Shown here one piece after another: positions 22,310 through 34,900 of a stretch of 64,000 bases of DNA. The DNA comes from Meandrina meandrites (Eukaryota; Cnidaria; Anthozoa; Scleractinia; Meandrinidae): positions 13,957,102-14,021,101 of the forward strand of contig OY855906.1 in the NCBI GenBank assembly GCA_963693305.1. The letters run 5' to 3'. How positions within the stretch are numbered: the first letter of the stretch is position 1; every line of letters starts with the position of its first letter. Under the pieces are notes generated by a model. It made no database searches and was not told where the DNA came from. It saw nothing but the letters and a program-made list of their open reading frames with translations. Both the position numbers and the translations under genes were made by a program.

Positions 22310-22640
22310 ACTAAATCATGCAAAACAGTGACTCGCTAAATAATGCAAAACAAACAGCTCAGCAGAACTTGCTGTTGTGTGGTCAGTGGAACAGAACAAT
22401 ATTCAAACGTGACTCGCTAAACTATGTAACAATGACGTAAAATATGCAAGACAATGGCAAACTAACTCATGCAAAACAATGACTCACTAAATCATTTAAA
22501 ATGATATAAAACAAACAGCTCAGCAGAACTTGTTGTGTTGTCAGTGCATCAAAATAGACTCATGAGTCATTAAATGACGTGAGACAATGACTCGCTAAAT
22601 GATATAAAGCAAACAGCTCGGCAGAACTTGCCGTGTGGAC
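22310..22640 (+). promoter_or_regulatory. Imperfect tandem repeats with bZIP-like sites upstream of copy 3
   Basis: Three imperfect copies of a block containing TGACTCGCTAAAT, AAACAAACAGCTC and GCAGAACTTG end within 60 bp of the copy 3 start. The region holds several AP-1/CRE-like cores: TGACTCGC (three times), TGACTCAC, CATGAGTCATT, ATGACGTAA and ATGACGTGA. Such cores are bound by Jun/Fos/ATF/CNC-type factors in animals. That they drive this gene is an inference. No TATA box is evident. Confidence 0.45.
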
Positions 22641-22675
22641 AGTGCATCAGAATATTCGTACTTGGTTCAGTCATC

Positions 22676-23436
22676 ATGGTGGAGTCAGAGTTGCTTTTCC
22701 CTACGTTGGTAGTTTTCGGCGCCTCAGGACGGACAGGACATACATTTGTTCAGCAAGCCCTGGCGAAAGGTTATTCTGTTACAGCAGTTGTAAGAAGCCC
22801 AGAGAAATTCTACATGAAGTACGTGCCTTATTATTATTATTCTTGTGGGCTACGAATGCAATTTACCCCTTAAGTCTCTATATGCACAGATGATTTTTCG
22901 TAACCGTTTTTCGATAGTGTTTGATTTTATTAAAGTTAAAGTAAATTGCTGGCAATATCCCATGGGATTCACTGCATGCACATCATAATATTTTGTGCAT
23001 AAATTTCAATCTTTGTTGCAAAGGTTCATAACGATTGCATGTTATATTAATTGCAAAAGGAAATTAGTTCAATGCAAGGCACGCTGTTCTTATTGTTCTT
23101 TTACCTGTGCTGCACCGAAACTTTGGAACGCGCTACCATTTGACATTAGAAGTGCCAGCACTGTTAGTATTTTTAAAACTAAGCTAAAAACACACCTTTT
23201 TCGTCATGCATTTTTATCATAGTTGTTTTTAAATTATATTCTACTTTTAATATTTGTAATTTTAGCTCTTTAAAATCATTGTAAGTTTACCTTTAATTGT
23301 ACTTTTAGCTTTTTAAATTCATTGTAAGTTTACTTTTAATTGTAATTTTAACTTTTAGCGTTTTTATTCCGTTTTTAATCTTGTAATGCGCATTTTAACA
23401 TTTTATGAAATTTGCCCACTATAAATGTTATTGTTA

Positions 23437-23492
<56 letters not shown>

Positions 23493-25775
23493 AGTCATTT
23501 AATGCAAAAATAAGCGAATGAAAAATAAAGTTTATTTGCATGACCGTTAATAGCTATATTTCGTCATTCAACATGGTACGTGATTTTAGCCTTTCTGGTG
23601 ACGTGCTTCCGTGGTAATGGTAATTCAGCTCATTTCAGTTTTGCCGGTCAATTTTATTTTTAAGTCGTTATAACTAAGTTATTTTACAAAGAATACAACG
23701 AACAAGAGAAATTAAACATAATAAAACTAACTAATTAAATTTATTTCTTTGGAGCCTGGAGGCAACAAAATTAAGTTGTTTGTTCTGTGGTTTAATGTTT
23801 TTAATTTTCAATGTGGTTTAATTGTTTATATTTATTTTTAGGAAACTAAATGAAATGAAATGTTTTTATATTTAAGATCCTGTTCATGCCTTAAACATCA
23901 AGTAAAATCTTTCATGCAACTTGCACGTATTAAACTTGCCTCTAAATGTTTTTTAAAAACAGCAAAACAAGTTGAGTTCTACGAAAGTATTACAACCTTT
24001 CCTAATTATCGGTGCCAACAGCGGGTTGGCATGTATAGCCTAAGTATCCAGCCGGTTAGCTTGTTTTACTCAAATATGATAACACGGTTTTTTACCTAAA
24101 AAGGTTCGCTCAGCAGTATGGCATCAGCTCTCGTAAATATTCTTCTGGTACACTTGGGGGCTAGGGGCATAGTTACTGTTGTTTGTTTTATTGTTCAGAT
24201 TGTTCTCTCGAATTTCGTGTATGCTACCCGACCCCTGTTAAATCTGCTGGTGTACAGGTCTGCAGTCTGCTTTTGTCTCACACTACCTTATCAGTTGTAC
24301 AAGTAAGGGTAGCTGCATTGTACCAGCCAGTTATAAGAAATTTGCCTAACATTTAATAACATTGCTTTCACAGAGATGGAAATCTTGAAGTAGTTAAGGG
24401 AGATGTGTTTGATCCAGAGTCCTTAGCTCCAGTTCTTAAGGGCAAGAATGCTGTGATTTCATGTCTGGGTTTTCACGAAGGAACATTTTTCTCGCCAACA
24501 ACACTTTACTCAAAGTCAATTACATCCATAACAACAGCAATGGAAAGGTAAGTAACTTTCTTGTTGTACGTTTGACTTATTCTGCTGTCATATGAACTTT
24601 TTATAATAGCTCTCTTATCCGTAACCTCAAAAAACCAGTGATAATGGACTAAAGTGGATGATGGTGGTACGTTCAAATATCACCTTCTTTTCATGCTAGC
24701 TGCTATATCCAGAAGCTCTATCTAAATACACTGAAATAACATAAACGTTGTAGAGTGGCAATTCATATCGATTCCATGCAAGTGGTGTATATTGTGATGA
24801 CAATGATTTAGAGTTGAACTGTTTTCTATGCCAGAAAATAATCATGCCTTTTTATCGATTGTTATTCTCAACAATAGGTCAGGAATTGGGAGATTGGTCT
24901 GTCTCACTGGTATTTATACTCAGAAAGATCCATCAAATCCCAGATGGATGGACTGGCTTTTAAGGCCATTTGCACGATCGTTTATCAATGACATGGCATT
25001 GATGGAGGACATTGTTACGAAGTCAAATCTTTGTTACACGATTGTGAGGCCTCCTTGTTTGTCCGAAGGTACAGCACAATTATTTTTTCGGTGGTAAATC
25101 TGCTTAATTACGGCAGGTAGATAGTGAATGCAGTACGTAGACTCAGTACATACTATGAAACCGATAAATTCTACTTCCACTACCACAACGTCGCATGGCT
25201 GTAGTAAGACTTTATTACGTGTATTATTAGAACGTGGTAGCTTATCTTGTTGGAATATTGCAGATTGGGGTGGGAGGCAGGCCACTTCTTATAATATGTT
25301 TTGTGTTTTTATAACACACTGCAGGCTAAAGGCCTAAATCATCATCCTTTCCAAACAAGTGGGACTCTATGTAGCCAAGTTCACTTACAACGAAAACAAA
25401 TTTATTTGTGGTTTTATCCACGTTTTAATGTTGATTTGATTTTTCACATCCTATTTCGGCATGCATTTATCTTTCTTCCATAAAGCAAATTGACTATTGA
25501 ACCCTAGGAGACCAGAAAGCACCACCTCCATCAATTTTACTCTCAGATATCATAATTCTGCATTGATTGTGGTAGAAAGCCTTAAATTCTACAATAATTT
25601 ATGTCATCTTGCAGAACCTACAACTGCCAATTATCTGTTAGCTGAGGGACAGTCTGTGGCAGAGGGTTACGGAACAGTGCCACGGGCTGATGTGGCTCAC
25701 TTTATGTTGAATTCGTTACAGACGAAGGAGTGGGACAAGAAGGGTGTGGCGATTGATGCCAAAAAGAAACAATGA
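22676..25775 (+). CDS. NAD(P)-binding atypical SDR / BLVRB-like reductase, copy 3
   Basis: Four exons: 22,676-22,818, 24,374-24,547, 24,878-25,068 and 25,615-25,775. They total 669 nt and 222 residues. Exon lengths and phases equal those of copies 1 and 2 except for the last exon. The nucleotide loop reads GASGRTG, closer to the usual GATGxTG of the family, followed by VVRSPEKF. GDVFDPESLAPVL, AVISCLGF, SGIGRLVCLTGIYTQKDP, NYLLAEG and PRADVAHFML follow. It is the most diverged copy and lies outside the duplicated unit, so it probably reflects an older duplication. Exon 4 differs most (VAEGYGTVPRAD versus VPGAAWSVSRAD), which may change the substrate pocket. The start has CATCATGG context. A possible poly(A) signal is far away, at 26,446-26,451. 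Confidence 0.88.
23020..23492 (+). mobile_element. LINE 3' end with (ATT)n tail in intron 1 of copy 3
   Basis: The frame 23,110-23,222 reads AAPKLWNALPFDIR and FKTKLKTHLFRHAF, the C-terminal end of non-LTR ORF2. A 3' UTR and a (TTATTG/ATT)n tail ending at about 23,492 follow. It is 5'-truncated. Confidence 0.82.
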
Positions 25776-26690
25776 ATCAACAAGTATTTCTCCATGGTGT
25801 AATAATATCGAATTATTCTACACAAATGGTTATTATAATGAGTAATTCAAGAAAATCAAGAAAAACGAATGCATACATCTTGATGAAACAAAATCATATA
25901 GTTTCAAGTTCCCTTTACTAAATACTTTTGTCTTTTTACGTTAACTTGGAAATTACAGTTTAAAATGAAAGTGAAGTACAAAAGTTGGGGTTTTGAAAGT
26001 ATGATATAACTTTTGATAGTAAGATAGTGTTAGTAGTTATTGCTCTGGTCTTTGATTTCGCAATCACCATGAAACAGCCCAAGCCTAGAGCAGCTGTAAA
26101 CAAGAGCTAACCCATTTGTAGGATTGGGAAAAAAATAGTCACATTTTTGATAGGTAATATAGGCCACTTGAGAATAAGGATTGATAACTTACGTTTGTAT
26201 GATGTTTTATTTCGGTTAACAGTCGTTGTCAAAATTGGTAGACTGGTCATGAATACTAGATACAGGAAAATGCTCCGAAGCAATGTCGTGCCATTCTAAT
26301 TGCCTGCAACGCCATGCCCGCAAAAAGGATTAAATACATGTAAACAAGCGGCGAGAGACGTCAGATTTGTTCGGAGAGACTGAAATGATGCATATTAAAC
26401 CGGATAGTTTATTCATCTTACATGTATATTTGTAGTAAGGTCATCAATAAAGAACTGTATTGGGTTATTTGCTTCGATTCAATGACGACACTTGTGCATC
26501 TCTTATGAAATTCAAGATATCGTTTTTGGGGGAATGTTAAAGAAGCTAAGATTTTGCTCCCTGCCGGTTGAAGCACGAACAACGCCCGTGATATCATTTT
26601 CCTTATGACTCAACAATTTCCTGATTACTAGAATAATAAATAAACAAAATAAAAGTAAATAGGAATTCGCAGTAGGATCTCTGCAGAGTG
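25776..26690. other. Intergenic DNA after reductase copy 3
   Basis: No exon or clear repeat is seen. AATAAA at 26,446-26,451 is the best candidate poly(A) signal of copy 3, implying a ~670-nt 3' UTR if used. Confidence 0.4.
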
Positions 26691-26925
26691 GCTATTCATC
26701 CACTGCTTCCAGATAGATCGAATTGGACTTGAGAAGTGTTCTTTTTTTGTAGAGAGAGGGAACCCGGGGAACTCGGAATAAAACCTTTGGAGCAAAGACG
26801 AGAACCAACAACAAACTGAACCCACTTATTACAGGGAATCGAGCCTTGGCCAAACTGGGTGAGGCAAGCTCTCTCACCACTGCGCCGTTGCCTGCTCCCC
26901 GAATACCCACCCTCCCCCCTCAAAA
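26691..26925 (-). mobile_element. tRNA-derived SINE, different family
   Basis: On the minus strand, GGCGCAGTGGTGAGAGAGC (box A region) is followed by GGCTCGATTCCCTG (box B region) and then by CAGTTTGTTGTTGGTTC. A poly-A/T stretch lies next to it at 26,922. The three overlapping minus frames here are by-products. Confidence 0.7.
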
Positions 26926-26939
26926 AAAAAAAAAAACGA

Positions 26940-28958
26940 ACAAAAAACCTTAATAACTAATAACTAGGATAACCGTGGATCAAGGGATGGTAGTGCATAA
27001 AATGACAAATATAAGGAAACGTTCAGAGTAAGGTGCCAATTAAGTACTTGTAGGATCGATTAATAATTACATAGAGATCGGGTGCTAGGGTGCTTGCCAT
27101 TTGTTGGAAAATCCGTTGGAAAATTGTGGACTATCTTGGACTACCTCCAGAGGTACTCCTCTTTTCCCGTTCGGAACGGAACGCGGTGCGTGTGACGCAT
27201 ATGCTGCATTCGCCGCCTAACCATCAAGCTCCGCGCGCCCTGTTTCCCGTCATTCACCGACCAAATGCAACAATGCTTGGGGACGAGGTAGCTGCTATGC
27301 TATTCTTCTTTTGACTGTCATAACCCAAAACAGAGTTCCAGTAATTCTAAATACTAATCAAAACTCTACTTTACTCGTGAAATTATAGCATGAAAAGCGA
27401 AAAACGAGACGAAGTTTGGCTGTTTTGCTGGGAAAACCTTAGACCTATGCATTTATGTTGGAATCAAAACGGATTATGATATAGGGAAAAGTGTAAAATT
27501 ATAATTCCTATTTTTATTAGAAACAGTGTAGGCGGAAGGAACTAATTACTTCTTTCCCCCATTTCAGCTCACTTTAAACTACTTAATATATCAGATCAAA
27601 CTTAGACTAGACTGTTCTATGAAGTAATCGGCTCCCAAGTGTTTTTCGACATGCTGAGCGACACAGGACAGTTTATAATATGCTTTCACATGTGACTACC
27701 GACCATTAGCATCTTAGTTCACAAAACTGTCCTCCTTATGTTCACGAAAACAGAAGAACTATTGATTACTAAGGAGAGATCGTTTTAATGTTGTCTCACA
27801 AATGCTGTGTCAAAGTTCCAATTCGATCTGGAAATTCAGTGACGGGAATACCCCGTGGATGTGCCAAGTGCTGCCAATTCCCATTTATTGATTTCTCCCA
27901 AAAGTACTTAAAGTAATATACGGAAACAACAAAGAATAATTCGTTTGTTTATATCAAGAGAAAGTCGCTGATGGAAAGAGAGATGTATTCTATTCACATA
28001 CGTTATACTTCACTGTCGGGGTTGGCGGATTTTTCATATTATTCATGGGGCGGCGCGCGGCGTGTGAAAGGTTATTTTTACCCTTTCTTGCGCCGTTCGT
28101 GTCTCATGATTCGATCAGCTGTACTTGTGCCGCCTTGATTGCCGATTGCTCCCATGGGTCCATTTTTTCTTGTTGCTTCTAAAGAACTTCAAAACAAAAG
28201 CGAAATCAGGAGAGCAGATAAAGAATCCAAGTTTTGTTTCTTTAAAAGTTATCTCAGCAAGGCACTGACCATGTAACAGCGTTCATTGTTTGCAGGCTTT
28301 TTTACCACACTGACGGAAAATCTACAGACGCGAATTACGAAAACTGAAGCAAAGAAGGAAGAGATATGTCGAGGCATTCAATTTTAAGTCTTCTATTGAA
28401 ATTTAATTACAATGGTATTACGTCAATGAAAAATTTACCGCCATAACTACACACGACAAGGCTGGACGCCAAATGACCTTGAAAACCTTACGGTTCATTT
28501 ATCATTTTGCTCACTACTTAAATGCAGTGTAATATTCGAGTTTTTTTTTTACACTGCTTCTCCTACGTACGTTTTTTTTTATATTGAGAAAATTAAGTTA
28601 GCATTGTGTTGTAACAAGATAGAATAAGCATTCCGGTGTCTTCCAAAACAATTAGAAATGTCAATCCAGAAAATCCAGCTTAATGTTAACACGGCCAAAC
28701 ACAGTGATTGTTATTGTTTTTTATAATAGTTCATTAAAATATTTCTTTTGTGTGTTTCGGATTAGAATTTAAAATCAAAGGAAATGAATGCATTTTTGGA
28801 GTTCTTTCGAATGTCATTAATCTTAACGCGTTGTCTTCAAAAGCTGTTGTTTCGCATAACGGTTGTTATTTGCGTTTTGTTTATCTCTTATGAAGGTTGC
28901 ACAACCTGAATACACGTAATAGTGTTGCTCCGTCGACTCAAAAGAAACCTGTACTAAT
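26940..28958. other. Intergenic DNA before the spectrin-like gene
   Basis: No coding exon is supported. GC-rich islands at 27,160-27,290 and 28,040-28,150 (GGGGCGGCGCGCGGCG) look like pieces of dispersed repeats. The promoter of the next gene should lie toward the right end, but no TATA box is seen. Confidence 0.4.
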
Positions 28959-31900
28959 ATGGCTTCGAAGAATAGGTAAGTTTAAAATTGAGCTATGCCT
29001 CTTGAGTCTACAAGCGTGCTAATTGTCTAATAAGATGCACAGTAATACTCGAATCCGGTTAAATACTCACTTCGATACACAAACTTTTCATTCTGTATTG
29101 ACACCACTGCTTAGAAATTACTAACTTTTCAAGGCCGTTTACAGTTTTCTTTACCGATAAAACGCACTCCTTTTTAATGTAGAAGACGTTTACTGTCTAA
29201 ATCGAAACTACTAGAATTTGAGGTCAACTGCAAAAGCAAATATCTATTGCGAAATATATTTACTTAACCGGTGTCATTGAGTGGTGCCGATTTCGCTAAG
29301 ATGTGCACTTGAAATAATATCTATTTGATTTTAAAACGTTGGGTTAACCGTTGGATATTTATCACTTATTAAACAAGCGTATTGCAAACAAACTTGTACA
29401 TCAGTTGGTCAATATATTGCCAAGACGACAACAAACTTCTTTTGCGGACGTTAACAGCGTCAAGTTAGGAAACTGTTGGTTTCTTTTATTATATTGTCAG
29501 AAAACGTTTTCAAAAAGCCTTTTTGCTTTGATCACAGAATGTTCTGAGATTCAAGCGGTTCTCGTGCATTCTGGTAATTGGGGCGAAAGTACTCTTTGCT
29601 CGCAATAACTTAACTGGACAGTTTGGTGAAAATATGAAAACAGTTTAAAGCTTTATGTAAGAAAACGGTACAAGGCGTCAAGAAAAAACAATTTATCTTG
29701 GAAAAAGTGTGCATGATCAAGAGCATGTTTGTTTACCTGTAAAATGTGGAATTCGCAATATGCAACTGGCTTGCGTTAAACGCGAGACCAATTCTTTTGT
29801 CCATAGAAACCGAAAGAATTAAAGGTTGAACTGAAACTGACATTTAAGCCTCAATGAGTACAAATATTAGAATCACCTTACCATGAAATCGGCGACAATG
29901 TCTGATCGTATCTATACCGCTGAGTTTAATTTTGCTTTTCTATTGGTTTTCTCTGAACTACTTAAATGCAATTGAAAATTATTAATATTATTAAGAGCAT
30001 TGGTCGTGTTAACAAACGTCAGAAGAAACATTGGATCGCATTTTCCAAGCAAAAAAATGGTTGTATGTGTAAAAGACTGCAAGAATTATGCAGAGCGAGG
30101 CGAATGTTTATCCAACGAAGCCAAAGAACAAATTCAATCAACAATGTTTTGTCTTCTTCAAAACTGATGAGGCGAAACGTCCCCGAAACTTAATAGCCTG
30201 TGAGGCCAAATCTTGGTGGAAGTTTTCAAATCGTTTTTCCCTAGAATACTATTGGTTTTAAGTTGTCGACAACCTAGTAACGTTTTGGGATTTTCGGACT
30301 CTAAATTTTACAAGTTTCGAAATTGTTTTACCGGATCGGTGACGTCATTGCTCCCTAATGGTTTTTTGTTGACAGCGTGGTGGCAATGAGTCAATTGTCA
30401 ATGTAGAAAGGTTAGGATTGAACGTAACCAAATATAGTCACCCGGATTCCTGTGTACAGTTTAAGGAATTTTTACAACGAGAAAAGAGTATTTAAGGAAC
30501 AAAGAAAAAATAAATTAATTTTGCAACTTAACGTGATTTCTCCATTAAAAAACTGCTTTCGCAATATTAAGGCAACAAAGCAGAACTTGAATAGGCTAGC
30601 TATTGTTTGATGGTGTAGATGTTTTAAAAAATGGGTGAATCATGTTTTGTTTCTGGGAAACGAAACTGTATTTTTAATGCAATTTTTAAATATTTTGCAG
30701 TCGCGAAATTAAATGAAAACTTACATGAATGTTTGCAGTAAACGACTCCAGGAAAAGTTAGTAAACTCAGTTACCTTAATGCTTGGACCAAAACCAGGAA
30801 AGATCCACTAATGAGGTTCTTCATCCATTGAGTCGAGCCCTGCGAGCTAACATGTGCAATGCAGAAAGGACAACATTGAGAAATGTTCCCCTAAATCATA
30901 CACAATGAACCAAAATTTGTATTTATAATATGGAGCTTTTGAAAAGAAAAGGCATTATGGTAGTCAATAATTACAGCTGATGCGCTGCCTCATAATCCGT
31001 TATTCCATAAGTATTTGTTTAAGAACCCTTGATTTATTCTTAACTCTCCAGTTTCCAAATATTTTCAGTTCTAAATGTATGTATTCTTTTTTTGCCCAGC
31101 GATGCAAAGCAAGTTTACGAGGATCTGCGGGAACAGCTGTCCAAGTTCAGTCGTACCTTGAAGAGTCTTGAAACAAGGGCATTAAAACAGACTTTTTCTA
31201 CAAACGAGCTTGCATCAAAAGTAAGTTGATGACGGATTAAATTAAATTGTTATATCTGTATCATCATGATCAACTTTTTCAACTACGTTTGTACTGTCAC
31301 CAGGCCCAGAAAAATGGCTGCGAGTACTTTGGCCACTGAATAATCAAGATTAATCCAATGTTAAAATTAGTGTCGTATGACGCAGTTTAATTGTTGAAAA
31401 AGTGAATAGGCTAACGAAGACCAAAATTCTGCTCGAGTTGCACTGTGTCAGCTGTTTAAGTTTCTTTCTACCTATCACAGGGCCGTAAAAGCTCTTCACT
31501 CAAGATACATAAAACTGGAAGAGGTGATGAAATTGTTCTAAGGAATAACATCCCTGAAGGGCTGGCAAAACTCGAAAGGTGAGAAGCGTCTTTCTTGACT
31601 ATATAATTTATATTTATTATTGATTTACCTGCAGAACTGTCGAGAACTGAGTGATCCCAATTTCCTTAACATTTACCATTCCTTTACCGCTCAGCCTGCC
31701 TTACCACTCTTCTTCGAAAGGGTTCCTCTGTTCTCGATTTTCTTTGGTGGCATGATTTCTATCCAAATCAATTGTGAATATATACCGACAGAGTTTGCGA
31801 GGCTAAACAAATCCATTTAAAAACTTTCATTACCAAGTTAGTGCTATAAGATATATAATAATACAATAAGTTCCATTGCAACTCTTTTCACAAAGACCAC

Positions 31901-34900
31901 AAAAAAATAAAACACAAACCAAACAGTAGTTAACTTGACCTTAAATATTACGTTTGACTTCAGGGCTTTGGACAAACTGCGAGAAATTCAGGAACAGAGG
32001 AATACAAGAGAATCTAAGATTCAAGGAGCTGCTGTTGGGAGGAGAAGGAAATCCAAAAGATGCATTCATTTTGAGAAAATAGAAAGCGACATCACAAATT
32101 ACAAGGTAATATTTCTTGTGCCCCATCTCTTAATTCGTCCTTCATTCTACATCATATTCATTATTCTAAAAGAGTATTTGGAAGGTAGGGGATGTAGCCC
32201 CTGGTGTTTTGATCTTGATTGTTAACATGTATTCGTGGAGAGGGAGGAAGGGTGATATCAGCGGTTATTTGAAGTCCATTTGACATCCTGGTAACACACC
32301 CCTGAGTTGAATTGTAAAGTGCATGTTTTCATATGCATATGAAAAATTTGCTACATGAGTCCATTACCATTAGAATGAATAACCACGTCATCTCAGCAAA
32401 AGCGTCTTGACTTAGAACAAAGTAAAGCGAGTTTTCTTTTATAGGGAAGGATAACATAGCCTGCGTGCAGACGTCTCCTATTTCCTTTGCTTCTGCTAAA
32501 GGATAACATAGAATGCTTGTTTGCAGAATAACAGTTATCTATACCAACATCAACAATAATAAAAGCAACAACTATCGATATAATCTAACACTACCATATG
32601 CATAGCATTTAGGCAGAAAAAAAGATACTTTAGTAACTTGTGGTCTCCTTTCGCAGAGCTTGATCGGCGAAATCTCAGATCAATCTGAGCTAGTCAATCA
32701 GGTGGTGAATGCTGGGAATACAAGCTTACAGGAAGGACGAATACCCAAAAATAAAGAAGAGAAGACGAGGCAGGAACTCGCAGCAATAAGCACTCGGTGG
32801 AATGTACTTGGAAATGATGTTGTCAACACTTGTGGCAGGTAAGAACAGAGGTGCTGGACAATCTGAAAAAGCCAATCATTTTTTTGTGGATCATGCTTGC
32901 TCAAGAAACTGTTGTGCTGGGACAGTGGAGGCACCTGGGTATCGTGACAATGTTGATTGACGAGGGAAATTACTTGTTACTTCCGTTGTAAGTGTTTCGA
33001 GCGCTATCCCTTCGGTAAACATGGTAAAGAATTTCCTGTGACGAAAGGTTGGCACAAACTTGACGTCTTGCTCTTTCTTTCTGCAAAAATGAAAATGAAA
33101 TTGTAAGTTTAAAAAGTTTTTAACATGTTTAAGAATAAGGCAGTTTCATGCCCTTTTCATCGCATCGTAGACAACACATCCTCTTTATTCCCTTTTTCGT
33201 TAATTACAAAAATATATTTGGCTATACTTGTATTTGATATTACAGTGACTCTATTCATCCCCAAAATATAAAAGGAAACATTCAGCTGTATCCTGGCCAT
33301 TGTTAAGAAAAGGTGTAAACTTGCTCGTTGTACGTGAGATAGAGTCAGATTTCCTTTTTTGTGATTGTCAGCGTTTTTGGGCTAGACGTAACCCTTACAA
33401 CCGTAATCTTGCTAATTTTTAAGTGTATGTAGAATTATTTATTCTGATTTTAAACGGATCAATAGAGTTCCAATGTCGCTTTCAACCTCTTTACAGATGA
33501 CTTCTGTCAAGAATATTGCGTTTTTACTTGTTTGTCCTTTTCTTCTAGCATCGAGGCGTTTGTTTTGGAGATGCGAATGGAATATTCAAAGCTGAACCTG
33601 TGGCTAAATAATTCTGAGGTCGCAGATTCGTTTTTGATGGAATACGAGTCTCATGCAGATAAGCCGGAAAAGTTGGGAACGACAATTCGGGTAGTGAGGT
33701 TGCAACTTCATGAAAACCAGGTATGCATTGGAAAGAAACTTGAACGATTACACTTAAGGTGAACTCATAAGGGGTTGAAGCGTGCAACGCGCGTTCACAG
33801 CGTTTGAATATTCAGTTTTGCCAAGTATCATATTTGGAAACACGAATAGTTTTTACACGAATACTTTAAAGTGCACACGTAACGACACACGCAACAACAT
33901 TTTTGGTTGATCCAAATAGGGCCATTTTGATTGGTTATTTTTTTTCTCGTAATTTTCCAAATATGGTTCTTAATGAAAACGAATGTACAAACGCTTTGTA
34001 CAATACGAATCATAGGAAGTTACACGTTTCAACCCGTATGTGTTTCTGTCATTAGTTATATATATATTGGCATGATTCAGATTTAGCACGTTCCCTACCG
34101 CCTTAGCGCCCAAATATTACGCAGTGGTTATCCCTAAAGTTCTCAAGGTGATTCTACATCGGAGGAAATTCATTGTCGCGACATAACGGAAATAGCCATA
34201 GACCGTGGTTTGCGTCCGCCAGTTTATGATCATTGTAAAGCATTAAATTTTATTTCTTTTTCAATATCGTAAACTTGGGTACCCTACGATCGTCACCCCT
34301 TTTCCAGCCAGGCATTCTAATTACAAGTTAATGAGTGAGTGGTCCAATTTTTCTCCATTATAGGGAGTGCTGGATAACTTCAGAAAGTCCAAAACCACAT
34401 TACAAAATATGTACGACATAGCAGTCGCACTCATGAAGAGTGGCCGGCTAGACGAGGAAGACGCCAACGAATTGGAACGCGTTATAAATGTTGTGGTGGC
34501 AAAATGGGAATCGATTGATAATCGGCTGAATGCAAGTCGGGACCGGTAAGAAAAACATGATTATATAATTATATCTTCAAGGCAGGCTGGATTGCGACCA
34601 AAAAGGATTGTCATGATATAAATCTCTTTTCTTTTCACAATTTTATGACGGCTCGTGATTTACAAGCTTTTCTCGTGTTCTCCCAACATCCCGCGGGGGT
34701 TTATTGCGCCGGTAAACCCCTAGAAAGTGTGGTCTATTGCTTAAATAGACAACAGTGAGAGAACCAATCACATTCGCAGATTCCCAATAGAGCAGGCTGA
34801 GTGTCTAATAATTCACATAAGACGTTTTTGTACATGTGGTCGTACTTGCAAACCCTGTTTCTGGAGACATATCCTGACTTATTCACTGCTTGCTTGAATA

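Noticed and set aside
24118..24306. Hydrophobic 62-codon + frame before exon 2 of copy 3
   Set aside because: Low-complexity hydrophobic frame inside an intron containing dispersed-repeat words (GGTCTGCAGTCTGC). No splice logic.
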